NCBI GenBank assembly: GCA_040437565.1
Contig: JBDOQK010000034.1
Location: forward strand, 248,001 to 312,000
DNA: 64,000 nucleotides
Source of the DNA: Albugo candida
Lineage: Eukaryota > Oomycota > Peronosporomycetes > Albuginales
Reading direction: 5' to 3'
The translations under genes and the position numbers were made by a program. Of this stretch, positions 13,750 to 24,011 are shown in pieces. Position 1 is the stretch's first letter, and each line of letters opens with the position of its first letter. The notes under the pieces were generated by a model. That model made no database searches and was not told the origin of the DNA. It saw only the letters and a program-made list of their open reading frames with translations.

Positions 13750-14895
13750 ATGTTCGGTCGTCTCGTGGGCCATCGAGATAAGTTGCGAATGACGCTTGCA
13801 GCTGCAAGTGGATGCCTCGTGAGTGGGATGTTTTTACGAGATACGAGTCTCCATTCGGGCCATAATGAAACGGAACCACTCGAACATATGAAATATCCAC
13901 GACCTCCGACGGTCGGCAAACAGCCAAAAATCAATGGTCTGAAAATTTTCAGCGGAAATGCAAATACAACATTAGCAGAAAATGTGGCCAAGCTGGTGGG
14001 TGTAGAGCTAGGAAAGATCACAGTTGACAGATTTGTCGATGGCGAAGTCGATGTCATGGTTCATGAAAATGTGCGTGGCAAGGACGTTTACATTGTGCAG
14101 CCAACATGCGTACCAGTGAATGAACATCTAATGGAGCTTTTGCTCATGGTTAGCACAATGCGTCGATCTTCCGCTCGTAGAATAACCGCTATCATTCCTT
14201 ATTATGGATATGCACGTCAAGATCGAAAAATGGCAGCACGAGTTCCTATCTCAGCTGCGGATGTTGCCCGTCTTCTCGAAGCCATGGGGGTCGATCGTGT
14301 CATCGCAGTTGATCTACACTGTGGTCAAATCCAAGGTTTTTTTGGACCCCGTGTTCCAGTCGATAATTTGGATGGTGGTCTCGTAGGTGTGTCTTACTTT
14401 GCGAACCATGAGTTAGTCAATCCTGTGATCGTCTCGCCTGATGCTGGCGGTGTTGCTCGAGCGAAAAAGTTTCGAGAGTGGCTTGTGGGTAAATATGGTG
14501 TGCAAAATGTGGGTCTTGCGATGATAATCAAGCAGCGTGTAAGAGCAAATGAGATCGATAAGATGGACCTAGTAGGTAATGTAGAAGGCTCCGATTGTAT
14601 TATTGTAGATGACATGATAGATACAGCGGGTACGTTGTGCAAAGCCGCTCAGCATTTAAACGATCATGGAGCTCGCAATGTGTATGCTTTTGCATCCCAC
14701 GGACTATTTAATGGCGCAGCTAGTGAGAGAATTCAAAAGTCCAATCTTAAAGAAGTTGTCGTGGTGAACACTACCCCGCTTCCAGAAAGCTGCAAAGACA
14801 ACGAGAAGATCACCCAGCTTGATATTGCGCCACTCATCGCAAAGGCAATTCAGAATATACATGATAAGAAGTCTGTATCAATGCTATTTGATTAG
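13750..14895 (+). CDS. Ribose-phosphate pyrophosphokinase (PRPP synthetase)
   Basis: Makes phosphoribosyl pyrophosphate from ribose 5-phosphate and ATP for purine, pyrimidine, histidine and tryptophan synthesis. The body (from about GLKIFSGNANTTLAENVAKL) is a full-length PRS: the ATP/regulatory region with YYGYARQDRK, the DLHCGQIQGFF segment with the catalytic-site His, and the PRPP-binding loop CIIVDDMIDTAGTLC. The family is about 315 residues; here about 60 extra N-terminal residues, MFGRLVGHRDKLRM followed by an Ala-rich stretch, resemble a mitochondrial or other targeting leader. I place the start at the ATG of MFGRLVG (13750); an in-frame ATG 48 b upstream is possible. Intronless. Confidence 0.93.
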   Translation: MFGRLVGHRDKLRMTLAAASGCLVSGMFLRDTSLHSGHNETEPLEHMKYPRPPTVGKQPKINGLKIFSGNANTTLAENVAKLVGVELGKITVDRFVDGEVDVMVHENVRGKDVYIVQPTCVPVNEHLMELLLMVSTMRRSSARRITAIIPYYGYARQDRKMAARVPISAADVARLLEAMGVDRVIAVDLHCGQIQGFFGPRVPVDNLDGGLVGVSYFANHELVNPVIVSPDAGGVARAKKFREWLVGKYGVQNVGLAMIIKQRVRANEIDKMDLVGNVEGSDCIIVDDMIDTAGTLCKAAQHLNDHGARNVYAFASHGLFNGAASERIQKSNLKEVVVVNTTPLPESCKDNEKITQLDIAPLIAKAIQNIHDKKSVSMLFD

Positions 14896-14978
14896 AATTT
14901 GATTTTCATCCCCGCGCTTATGTTATAAATGATTCCTGCTTTTGTAACTGATAGTGTCAGCTACGTAACTGACTGCCA

Positions 14979-17005
14979 ATGAAGCAATCGGATCTGCCTC
15001 CAACATTGCCTTCTTATCTTCCGTCAACTACCAACACTTCCATTTCACACAATAAGGAAAGAGATTCTCGCGGTTTACATGCCACGCAATTGAATGCTGT
15101 AACGCCGACACAAACTTTAATGGGGGTAGGATCGAATATTCCGCTCATTCAGGTGGACAAACGACAAGGCTTACGAGAAGATAATGCTTCTGGAAACATA
15201 ACTTCTCGCATTTCAGCCGCCCAATTCACAGCTGGAACTGGAGGTTTAGCTTTCAATCCCAATCTATTGGCCAAAGTGAGTGGAACAGATCCCGCGCTAA
15301 TGGGATCTGAAGACATTCGACAAATCATGCGATGCCCCGATCTGCTATCAATTTATCAAAAGCTACAGGAAGAGGATGACCGGCGACAACGAAGGTGAAA
15401 TGTTGTGCGCTAGCAAGTATGCCGTGTATGCACAATAATAAAGTAAATATCTTGTAGACTGGAAAGAAATCGGGCATCAGCAAAAATGCGTCGAGAGAAA
15501 AAGAGGACAATGGTGGAAGTGTATGAAGCCAAAGTCAATAAACTTGAGCACTCACTCAACTTGATACGAGGTCATTCTTTCGGTGTTGGAAAAGAGAATG
15601 ATCTGGTGAATGCACTAGGTATCACAACTAATATCTATTTTCCTGAATTGATTCTGACGAAATTGAACTTGGATGAAGAGTATTGTGGTGAAGAACATAT
15701 GCGTCATGTATCAATGGCCAAAGAGGCTAAACAGGAACGTCTAACGCACATGCTCACTCAGCATTGTAAATTCAGTAATTCTGTAGGTCAATCGATCCGG
15801 ACTAATATGTGAAAATCTTACTGACCGATATGATGCAGATACGAAAGGCTGGATGGGAAATTCAAGTTCTTGCAGATGATAAATCAAAGCTTTTTGAGTC
15901 TCTGAAAGCAGAACTGAATCTTACTGACGAACAGATCGTTTTGCTGCGATTGTTAAGTGCGGAAATTGAGCATGAAGTTTTTTATTTAGAGATCATAAAT
16001 AAGTGCTTCTCGGCATTGCGAACTCACGAATGGTTGTACTTTCCTGGCATGGAGGTAGTGTATCTTTTCCAAGGCCTGGATGAGCGTAACTTTCTCCCTG
16101 GCATTCAGACACTATTCTCCAACACAAAAGCGGCACTGAGCTTTCAGCAACTTCATAAACTTTTACGCTTCACGACCGAGAATCAAGAAACTATACGCAA
16201 TTTGAAAGTAAGAAACAACATTTATTCTTTTCTGAGCTAAGCTTTACTTTCAGATCTCCAACTCGTCGAGCACAGAGCCCGAAAGCAATCAAGAGACTCA
16301 GATTTACTTCAAATTGAGCGACGAGTAAGCCAACCGCAGCATCCCACAANNNNNNNNNNNNNNNNNNNNNNNNNNNNNNNNNNNNNNNNNNNNNNNNNNN
16401 NNNNNNNNNNNNNNNNNNNNNNNNNNNNNNNNNNNNNNNNNNNNNNNNNACTGACGAACAGATCGTTTTGCTGCGATTGTTAAGTGCGGAAATTGAGCAT
16501 GAAGTTTTTTATTTAGAGATCATAAATAAGTGCTTCTCGGCATTGCGAACTCACGAATGGTTGTACTTTCCTGGCATGGAGGTAGTGTATCTTTTCCAAG
16601 GCCTGGATGAGCGTAACTTTCTCCCTGGCATTCAGACACTATTCTCCAACACAAAAGCGGCACTGAGCTTTCAGCAACTTCATAAACTTTTACGCTTCAC
16701 GACCGAGAATCAAGAAACTATACGCAATTTGAAAGTAAGAAACAACATTTATTCTTTTCTGAGCTAAGCTTTACTTTCAGATCTCCAACTCGTCGAGCAC
16801 AGAGCCCGAAAGCAATCAAGAGACTCAGATTTACTTCAAATTGAGCGACGAGTAAGCCAACCGCAGCATCCCACAATCACATCACTCGATGTGGCTCATC
16901 CATAGTGAGCACCGTTATTTGTATTGGAGCGACATTGAGGTCATGCGAGCATTAGACCTTTTGTCAAACGTCGAATCCGTTCTCTTCCAAACAGAGACAA
17001 AGTAG
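14979..17005 (+). CDS. bZIP transcription factor, five exons
   Basis: Exons 14979-15394, 15458-15782, 15839-16207 (real copy continues 16450-16734), 16781-16851 and 16906-17005 splice in frame to 426 residues; introns are 46-63 b with GT..AG ends. Residues about 139-160 form the DNA-binding basic region, RLERNRASAKMRREKKR, followed by a heptad zipper with Tyr, Leu, Ile, Val at the d positions. The invariant Asn is kept, unlike the Cys-type bZIPs described in Phytophthora, but the usual N..AA..(S/C)R is N..SA..RR here. The C-terminal 200 residues hold two related stretches (FPGMEVVYLFQGLDERN and WSDIEVMRALDLLSNVE) of helical, Gln-rich type. The N-terminal half is Ser/Thr/Pro-rich and disordered. 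Target genes unknown. Confidence 0.85.
15923..16876. repeat. Assembly gap (16350-16449) flanked by a 427-b identical direct duplication
   Basis: Bases 15923-16349 equal 16450-16876 by eye, across 100 N, within exons 3-4 of the bZIP gene. Only the second copy leads into the final exon, so the gene is intact once the two copies are merged. Contig-end overlap artefact. Confidence 0.85.
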
Positions 17006-17682
17006 CAAACAAATCAAGAATACGAACGATGTTCGGCTTTATCGTCCCTCCGAATCATCGCAAGCGGTATCTTAGTCACAAGTGTTGATCGATTACGCTT
17101 TGTGCACTTGCACTACCTTTTCATTCACATGCTCTTATTACAAATTGTACGATATGGTATCAGAAAAATCGACAGAAAAGTAACATTTGATTACTCCATT
17201 ACGTACAGAAATGGACATATTGTACTCGAATTTCGGCTGTTAGCTACTCTCATTTAAACAGTTCGTCACGCGATCAATACTTTGAATGGTGTCTAAGAGC
17301 GATCGTCAAAAATGTTTAGGCCTTGACCAGCTGTCTTATTTAGTTAATGATGTAGTGCATTTTACATGTTCTCCGATCGTAACAGCATTCGCTCTACTAC
17401 ACGCAACTGAACAGCAAAATGGAGTAGGAGTCAGATCTCGAAGCAAAAATAGAAGAAATCGATTCTAATCTACCCAATCAGCTCGAATTATGTATGGCTC
17501 AGTTCCAATATGATACAAATTGCCCCATTTCTGTCAGATTACAAATTTGGTACTCTCTGTGTCACTCTCTGCCCTGACGCAGACCTCGCATTTTCTATTT
17601 TGACATGCCCACCTTTTCACTGAGACGACTGGCCTGATCGTTTTCAAGGGACCTTGTAAAACTCAGTAACAAATAGGGACAC
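17006..17682. other. Intergenic region
   Basis: Between the bZIP stop and the DEP-domain gene. One 60-codon plus-strand frame (17286-17468) lacks any recognisable feature. No RNA gene or repeat seen. Confidence 0.45.
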
Positions 17683-20103
17683 ATGCCGCAACATGGTTTA
17701 GAGAAATTGGCGCATGATCGATCGCACAAGATCTCCCAATCGTTGTCGTGGGATCATAAATCCAATCGATATACGCGTTCTCGTCCCAATCCTTTCCTTC
17801 GATCGTGCGCGTGTGAAAAATGCTTGGAACAAGAGCCGCAAGAAAGCTCTCCTCCGTTTCGTTTCTTGCAAAGACAACAAACTGAGTACCAAGAGTACGA
17901 GAGTCTTCGGAATGAGATGCTGTATGAGTTTGCGCTAGATTTGCATAGAAATATGCTGACAAATAGTCGACGTAAATTCTTATTTCGAGTGTATCGAGAC
18001 TGTTTCTCGGGAATGGAGGCAGTGCATTGGATGCTGCAAGCCCGAAAAGTGAGCTCGCTGCATACAGCGATTCTCAGAGGACAATCGCTTTTACAAGCAA
18101 AATATATTGAAGGTGTTATAAAGGACGGAGCCAGAATATTTTCTTACGACAGAAAGCGTTTATATGTTTTTTCAACGATGTTTTTAATGACAATCCAAAA
18201 TGATTTCGCTACAAGCAATTCCACTCATGAATGCACAGCTGGGACCTCTTCAATTTGCCATGATCCTACGTATGCTTACAAGCTCTATACAGCTCCCATA
18301 CTGGAAGCCAGGTCGGAATCTGCTTTGTCATCGGAGAGACCACCGCCTGGAAAAGGCTGTGGCTCTTTTTTTCTCAAAGCAGCCATGTGTGCGCGAGAAT
18401 CAATCGTCGTGGAAAGGTCGAATGCATCCTCTCTCGATAATTCCGAATATGATCTTCTTGACGGTGATCTCAATCAGAGTATACAGCCATTACATCATGC
18501 TGCACGACAAAGGGCGCTAGCTGCGCTAGTTGGTGGTTTTGTCGCCGAGGCTGCCTCCACTTCACTGAATGGAGTCCCGGATCCGTTAAAACTCATTCCA
18601 GAATTCAAATTTCACAGTCGCGATCCAGCTTTTTTTGACACAGCAACAGTCAGCAGAGCATCGGAACAAAACAGTTATCGAATTTCGCTGAGCAAAAAAT
18701 TATTCAGCAGGGATCTCGACCAAAGCTTCTGCAACAACAACGTTAGCATCACTGAGAATGTGAAGCCTTCCTCCACTGGTGTCGAAGCTCGATCCGTTTT
18801 ACACTGCTTTGCGCAACGTAAACAATTGAGTGCAAAGGAAATCGCTAAAGATATTTTGCAAGCCTTCCAGATGCAGAAATCATTACTGGGTCGGGCAGCT
18901 CGCGATTTCGTCGAGAAGGCTGAAAGAAAAGGAGAGAATGTATCTGATTGTTCCGTACACTGCGGTTCCATCGATGTGCTGGTTCTAATTCCCCCTCTCA
19001 TTGTTTTGTATGCTGGGACGCCACAACTCTTCACCAAAGTGAAGCAATATGTGCTCATGTTTTACTCCGGAGCGTACGTAATGGATGTGGCAATGATCGC
19101 TGCATTTGTTCTTGAACAAATCATATTGGGTGCCACCATTCTGGACGCATTGCGAAAAGCAATGCGGTGCGATCATCTCACATCGCGGCAACGGAGTGCG
19201 ATTTACAAATCCTTCACGCAATCTCAGAATCCCACACAGTACGTCTTGCAGAAATATGGAAAGTATGGCAGCAAAGCACGTGGTCTCTACACAATTCTCC
19301 AGCCCTTATTTGCCGAGAATGAGTATAAAGCTGCCATACGTGAAAATATCCTTGGAGGCGGTCGTTCATGCCGAAGAGCAATTTTTCTCGGTGCATGTTT
19401 TGCTGCCCAAGAAGGCTTACAATGCATTCCGAGAGAATGGATTGCAAAAACCCCTTTTTTTGAATTTATTGAAGCCGATATAAAAGCAATTGTCCAACAG
19501 CGCGATTTGTTGCATAGTGTCGAGACCGACAATGGAATACATGGCGAGCGGAATATCCTGGACGATGATCGAGAAGCTAAGCGTGCGTCTATCGTCAGCT
19601 CTCTATTACGACCAACCGAAATTGGATCTTTATATTCTGACGATATGCGACAACGGGACAGTGCTTACAGTCTCGCAGAAAATGAACGACCAAGCACGGC
19701 TTCCCTCCAACCTGTTGGCTCTAAATCTTTATCAGCGTCTAACATTTCTCGTGAGAGCTTTCGGTCGGATTTAATCGATTTTGGAGATCTTCAAAAGTTT
19801 TATCTTACGGAGCCAGTCAGAGGTTCGTCAATCACGTGTACGTCTTCAACACAGTCTTCTCCACCGCAGTCATCCAACAACAAGAAATACGAGCCTCACC
19901 CAACCAATACGATCAAATTATCACGGCCACCACCTCCTCCTCCTCCGTCGACAATCTCACCCGCTGTAACAACCGGAGACAGCGAGCTTTCCCATTGTGC
20001 CGAGGAAATGAAAATCTTGGTCACACAATCGATCGCATTCCAGATTCTATCCATCGACTCGCCAGAAAATCACAGTCCATGTCTCCTTCGAGTTGAGCAT
20101 TGA
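17683..20103 (+). CDS. DEP domain + ADP-ribosylglycohydrolase/J1-crystallin-like protein
   Basis: Intronless, 806 residues. Residues about 83-168 match a DEP domain (FRVYRDCFSGMEAVHWML ... DGARIFSYDRKRLYVF), a module for membrane or GPCR/Rap signalling. Residues about 272-605 resemble the ADP-ribosylglycohydrolase fold in its J1-crystallin/SelJ branch: RALAALVGGFVAEAAS, LIPPLIVLYAG, VDVAMIAAFVLEQI and a final RRAIFLGACFAAQEG..CIPREW. In active enzymes these blocks carry metal-binding Asp residues (GDA and GGD); here they read AEA and GGGRS, so the domain is probably not a hydrolase. The tail is Ser-rich with a run of seven prolines at about 748, a possible WW/SH3/profilin ligand. Role unknown; perhaps a signalling scaffold (inference). 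Confidence 0.7.
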   Translation: MPQHGLEKLAHDRSHKISQSLSWDHKSNRYTRSRPNPFLRSCACEKCLEQEPQESSPPFRFLQRQQTEYQEYESLRNEMLYEFALDLHRNMLTNSRRKFLFRVYRDCFSGMEAVHWMLQARKVSSLHTAILRGQSLLQAKYIEGVIKDGARIFSYDRKRLYVFSTMFLMTIQNDFATSNSTHECTAGTSSICHDPTYAYKLYTAPILEARSESALSSERPPPGKGCGSFFLKAAMCARESIVVERSNASSLDNSEYDLLDGDLNQSIQPLHHAARQRALAALVGGFVAEAASTSLNGVPDPLKLIPEFKFHSRDPAFFDTATVSRASEQNSYRISLSKKLFSRDLDQSFCNNNVSITENVKPSSTGVEARSVLHCFAQRKQLSAKEIAKDILQAFQMQKSLLGRAARDFVEKAERKGENVSDCSVHCGSIDVLVLIPPLIVLYAGTPQLFTKVKQYVLMFYSGAYVMDVAMIAAFVLEQIILGATILDALRKAMRCDHLTSRQRSAIYKSFTQSQNPTQYVLQKYGKYGSKARGLYTILQPLFAENEYKAAIRENILGGGRSCRRAIFLGACFAAQEGLQCIPREWIAKTPFFEFIEADIKAIVQQRDLLHSVETDNGIHGERNILDDDREAKRASIVSSLLRPTEIGSLYSDDMRQRDSAYSLAENERPSTASLQPVGSKSLSASNISRESFRSDLIDFGDLQKFYLTEPVRGSSITCTSSTQSSPPQSSNNKKYEPHPTNTIKLSRPPPPPPPSTISPAVTTGDSELSHCAEEMKILVTQSIAFQILSIDSPENHSPCLLRVEH

Positions 20104-20370
20104 ACGTTCGAGTATTTATCATCAAAGTAGCACATGTTTGTGATTAAAATGGCAGATTAGCCTATCACTTGTGTGGCTCAAAATAGCGATAAAGTTTGTA
20201 ATGTTCGCCATCGATAAGTAACGTGTGAACATTTTCTGCGCTCGTCAGTTTCGCAACAAAACACAGAAAACACTGAACAATACAGTAGAAGGTGCTCATA
20301 ACTCATACTTTTCATCTAATTCATCTATTTTATCTGTTCTTTCTGTTTATTGTTCCGAATACGGTCAAAG

Positions 20371-22176
20371 ATGCATTCAGAACTCCGAGATGGATTACAC
20401 ATCCAGCAAGTCGATTATTATGACGGCCAATCGATATTTTGCAATTCGCAATTGTGTTACAGTCTTGGAGAATATCTGGGAGGAGGTACCGCAGGCGTGT
20501 ACGTTGAGCTCAGCTATTCTTCCATTTGTGTTCGCTTACTGGATTTGGTGCAAGCAGTGTCTACNNNNNNNNNNNNNNNNNNNNNNNNNNNNNNNNNNNN
20601 NNNNNNNNNNNNNNNNNNNNNNNNNNNNNNNNNNNNNNNNNNNNNNNNNNNNNNNNNNNNNNNNGTACGTTGAGCTCAGCTATTCTTCCATTTGTGTTCG
20701 CTTACTGGATTTGGTGCAAGCAGTGTCTACAAAGCTTTTTGCCATCGAACAAATTGTGTGCGTCGCTGCAACTGCGGTCGATTCTATATCTCATTTGTGT
20801 CAATTAGCATGTTGCAATCAAGATTTTAAATCCTGTGGGGTACAAGCTGGTGTCTCCATCGTTTCTTCCACGTTGTCTGATTGCTGTCCGCGGGAAGGCA
20901 GTGACCACCGCTATAGAAAATCCACATGAGCTAAAGATGGAGTACGTCTTCATTTTTCCATCTTTGAGCTTTGAATAAATTAATGACGTTCTATAGGAAC
21001 GTATTCTGGCTGATTCATCCGACAACAAAGCAGGTTATAACTGCCTGGGAAGACCCGACAACGCAATCGTTAAAAGAACTTCATTTAGCACAATGTATCG
21101 CATTGTGGAAGGATGAGATCACGGAAGCAGACGCGTACAACAAGTGCATTGACACTGTCATGCAGCATCAGCGGTGGAATTTTCCACGAATTCCAAGGAA
21201 ATTTCTGAAGTTTCTCGAGATGCAGCGATGTATCCGTCGTGAGATGGCGGCGATGTCGAGATTGAAACATCATAATAATGTTCTCAAATTGGAGGAAGTT
21301 TTGGAGTTTGTTGAGGAGGCAAAGTGCACAACATTTCTTGTTCTTGAGCTGGCGACTGGAGGCGACTTGTTCGATCGACTTCGCAACCGTGGCGCTGATG
21401 AAGAATTCGCGCGTTTTTACTTTCGACAATTGGTCGAGGGTGTCGCGTTTTGTCACGCGTCGGGCATCTGTCATCGCGATTTGAAATTAGACAATTTGAT
21501 TTTAGCTGATGATCGAGTTCACTCAGTACTCAAAATTGCGGATTTTGGGCTTTCTGCCATTGTTTCAAAGACAACAGGTGATCACTCAGACGGCAAGTCC
21601 AATTTCCGCAGACTCCAATCAGTTATCGGATCCCCATATTATGTCGCTCCAGAAGCGCTGCATGACGCTGGAACCGGCTACGATGGTTTCAAAGCAGACG
21701 GATGGTCGATCGGTGTCATTTTATACGCTATGGTAACAGGAGTGATGCCTTTCGGAAAAAATTTGCCGTCATGTCCGCGTTTTGCTTGTTTTAAAAGCAT
21801 ATTTAGCGACTTGAAACATGAAAACACATCAACCAGAATAGTTGATTCGTTCGATCTCGCAAGTCACTCGCCAAATTGGTTATTCCCTTCTCAGCTATCA
21901 GACGAGCTCAAGGGATTACTCTCCCTTTTATTACATCCCGACCCGTGCTCGCGATTGTCAGTCGAAGAATGCTTACAGGACCCGTGGGTGCTGAAACAAA
22001 CGTTCACTGCAAACGCACCAATCTGCTTAGAGCTTTGTGAGAACAAAACCGGCAATAGTCCTGTTTTTGAAACAGATTCAAAGTGCAATTTCTCAAGAGA
22101 TTCTCAGTGTAACTTCAGTTTGAGCAAAAACAATTCGCTCTCATCGATAACGTCAAGCCTATCGCCCTCACCGTGA
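20371..22176 (+). CDS. CAMK/SNF1-like protein kinase with large WW-like insert in the N-lobe
   Basis: Exons 20371-20498, 20724-20757, 20808-20941 and 20997-22176 join in frame to 491 residues; exon 2 is only 34 b. Residues 33-47 are the Gly loop (GEYLGGGTAGVVYKA), Lys59 the ATP-anchoring Lys (VAIKIL), Glu181 the likely alpha-C Glu, then ICHRDLKLDN (about 260), IADFGLS (281) and YYVAPEA. Between Lys59 and Glu181 lie about 120 residues where kinases usually have under 20; the insert contains FWLIHPTTKQVITAWEDP, which looks like the second half of a WW domain. The C-tail is Ser/Asn-rich. All catalytic residues are present, so an active Ser/Thr kinase is expected. The start is the first ATG of exon 1. 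Confidence 0.85.
20499..20730. repeat. Assembly gap (20565-20664) flanked by a 66-b duplication
   Basis: Bases 20499-20564 equal 20665-20730. The copied piece is essentially the first intron (59 b) of the kinase gene, so after merging the intron is of normal size and the kinase frame is unaffected. Confidence 0.8.
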
Positions 22177-22566
22177 ACGTTAATATCAGATAGCATGTCG
22201 TGCTATTTTGTAAGATCAACGGCTTAGACTATAGTGTGTAAGTTCATTAGCTAATTCATGTTAGTTTTGTCGACTGAAAATCTAGATAGAAATTTTTCCG
22301 ATCTAAATAAGCTGGTACTTGATTTGATTTTTAACATCAACAAAAGAGAAATTTCGAACCAGCTCAGTCGTTTCAGTTATGCGTGTAATTTCATTGCAGA
22401 TTGGCGTCATCGAGCAAGTATCAAAAACGTGTATTTAGTTTGGGCCAAATATCTGCCGTCAAATTGCACCTCAAATTTCAATAATTCAGCCATCCTTGCT
22501 GAATCGTCTAGCACTATTTTGATTCATTCATTGCTCACCGGATTGTATTTTGTAACTACTCATATA
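22177..22566. other. Intergenic region between convergent kinase and DDX6 genes
   Basis: Holds the 3' flanks of two convergent genes. A 144-codon plus-strand frame (22258-22692) starts here but runs antisense into the end of the helicase gene and has no recognisable features, so I do not call it a gene. Confidence 0.5.
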
Positions 22567-23820
22567 CTACTTGCAATACAAATTACGGTCGATGACGGGT
22601 GGTATCGGTCGTATCTCTGTACCCAGTTCTTGCTCAATTCGATACAAATTGAATCGATCGTCATACGTGATCATACTGATCGCCAATCCTAAATGCCCAA
22701 AACGTCCTGAGCGACCGATTCGGTGCAAGTAAGTTTCAGAGTTTTTTGGAAAGTCGAAGTTGATGACGACATTGACCGTTTGTATATCGATACCACGCGT
22801 AAACAAATCTGAACACACCAAATGCCGAGTAGCCCCATTCCGAAATTCGTGAAATACACGATTTCGATGAGCCTGGCTCATTTTCGCGTGTATATAAAAG
22901 CACGAGTATCCCAATTCTGTAACTTTCTTCGCTAGTAACTCTACTCGATTGACCGAGTTGCAAAAAATGATCGACTGATTGATGTCGAGTTTGGAGAAAA
23001 GTGTGTTTAAGCAATGAACTTTTTGACGCTCCTCAACAAATGCATAGAACTGTGAAACACCTTTGAGTGTTAATTCGTCCATGAGGTTTATTTCGTAAGG
23101 ATTTTCAATGAAACGATCTTTGAAGGCTTTGACCGTGACCGGAAAGGTTGCAGAAAACAGACAGATTTGCCGTTTTTTTGCGGTGTGATTGAGCAATTGT
23201 TCCAATAAAGGCTGAAATTCAGGAGAGAGTAATTTGTCAGCTTCATCCATAATCACCGTAGAGCAATTACTCAAATCCGCAACTCCTTTATTGGCTAGAT
23301 CCATGATTCTTCCTGGTGTGCCAACTAATATATGCACTGTATTGTACAATCTCATAATATCGTCTTTGAGTGAGGTGCCTCCAGTAGAGACCATACATTC
23401 TACACCCATGTGCTTTCCAATTTCTTTCACAATGGCGGACGTTTGTAATGCTAATTCTCTTGTTGGCACTAAAATTAAAACCTGAATGTGATTCTTGCTC
23501 GTTTCCGTTTTCTCAAGACATGGAATAATAAACGCTGCCGTTTTTCCCGTTCCGTTCTTAGCACGTGCCATTACGTTCCTACCGGCCAAAATAATTGGAA
23601 CTGCTTCTTCTTGTATCGGAGAAGGATGTTCAAAACCTTTCTCGAAGATTCCCATCAACAGTTCACGTTTCAAAAAATAATCCTCAAATTCGTTGCCTTT
23701 TACATTAGTCACATCCTCTGTCTGGATGCGTGTGTCTTTTCCAGGTCGCTTCAAACCGGCTTTCCAGTCTTCTTCGTCATTCGCAGCAGCTCGAGCTGAG
23801 TGTCGGCCGTCCATTGCCAT
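22567..23820 (-). CDS. DEAD-box RNA helicase of the DDX6/Dhh1 family
   Basis: ATP-dependent RNA helicase of P-bodies that promotes decapping and represses translation; in oomycetes probably cytoplasmic. From the ATG at 23820 the protein is 417 residues and intronless. All DEAD-box motifs are seen in order: Q motif ([13 protein letters not shown]), Walker [31 protein letters not shown], and [10 protein letters not shown]. The flank [24 protein letters not shown] and the ending [10 protein letters not shown] are typical of Dhh1/DDX6 rather than other DEAD proteins. An in-frame extension of 39 codons upstream is likely leader. The neighbour upstream, LARP6-like, is also an RNA-binding protein, on the same strand. 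Confidence 0.93.
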   Translation of the reverse strand: MAMDGRHSARAAANDEEDWKAGLKRPGKDTRIQTEDVTNVKGNEFEDYFLKRELLMGIFEKGFEHPSPIQEEAVPIILAGRNVMARAKNGTGKTAAFIIPCLEKTETSKNHIQVLILVPTRELALQTSAIVKEIGKHMGVECMVSTGGTSLKDDIMRLYNTVHILVGTPGRIMDLANKGVADLSNCSTVIMDEADKLLSPEFQPLLEQLLNHTAKKRQICLFSATFPVTVKAFKDRFIENPYEINLMDELTLKGVSQFYAFVEERQKVHCLNTLFSKLDINQSIIFCNSVNRVELLAKKVTELGYSCFYIHAKMSQAHRNRVFHEFRNGATRHLVCSDLFTRGIDIQTVNVVINFDFPKNSETYLHRIGRSGRFGHLGLAISMITYDDRFNLYRIEQELGTEIRPIPPVIDRNLYCK

Positions 23821-24011
23821 TTCTTTAAAAGGGGGCGTACTAAAACACGTTCTGTTATAAGACAACGTATCCAAATGTGATACGTTACTGTTAGATGCTA
23901 TGGAAGAAAACTTAACGGAAATTTGATGAATGTACAAAAAGACAATTTTTGTTATCGCGTTAAATGCATGGATGAGTTCGTACTCCAGCTAAAGCGAAAT
24001 ATCTGATCAGA

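Noticed and set aside
15486-15812. Separate gene starting at the ATG at 15486
   Set aside because: The frame upstream to a splice acceptor at 15457 supplies the bZIP basic region and joins exon 1 in phase, so it is an internal exon.
22258-22692. 144-codon plus-strand frame
   Set aside because: Its last third is antisense to the conserved DDX6 C-terminus and the remainder has no features.
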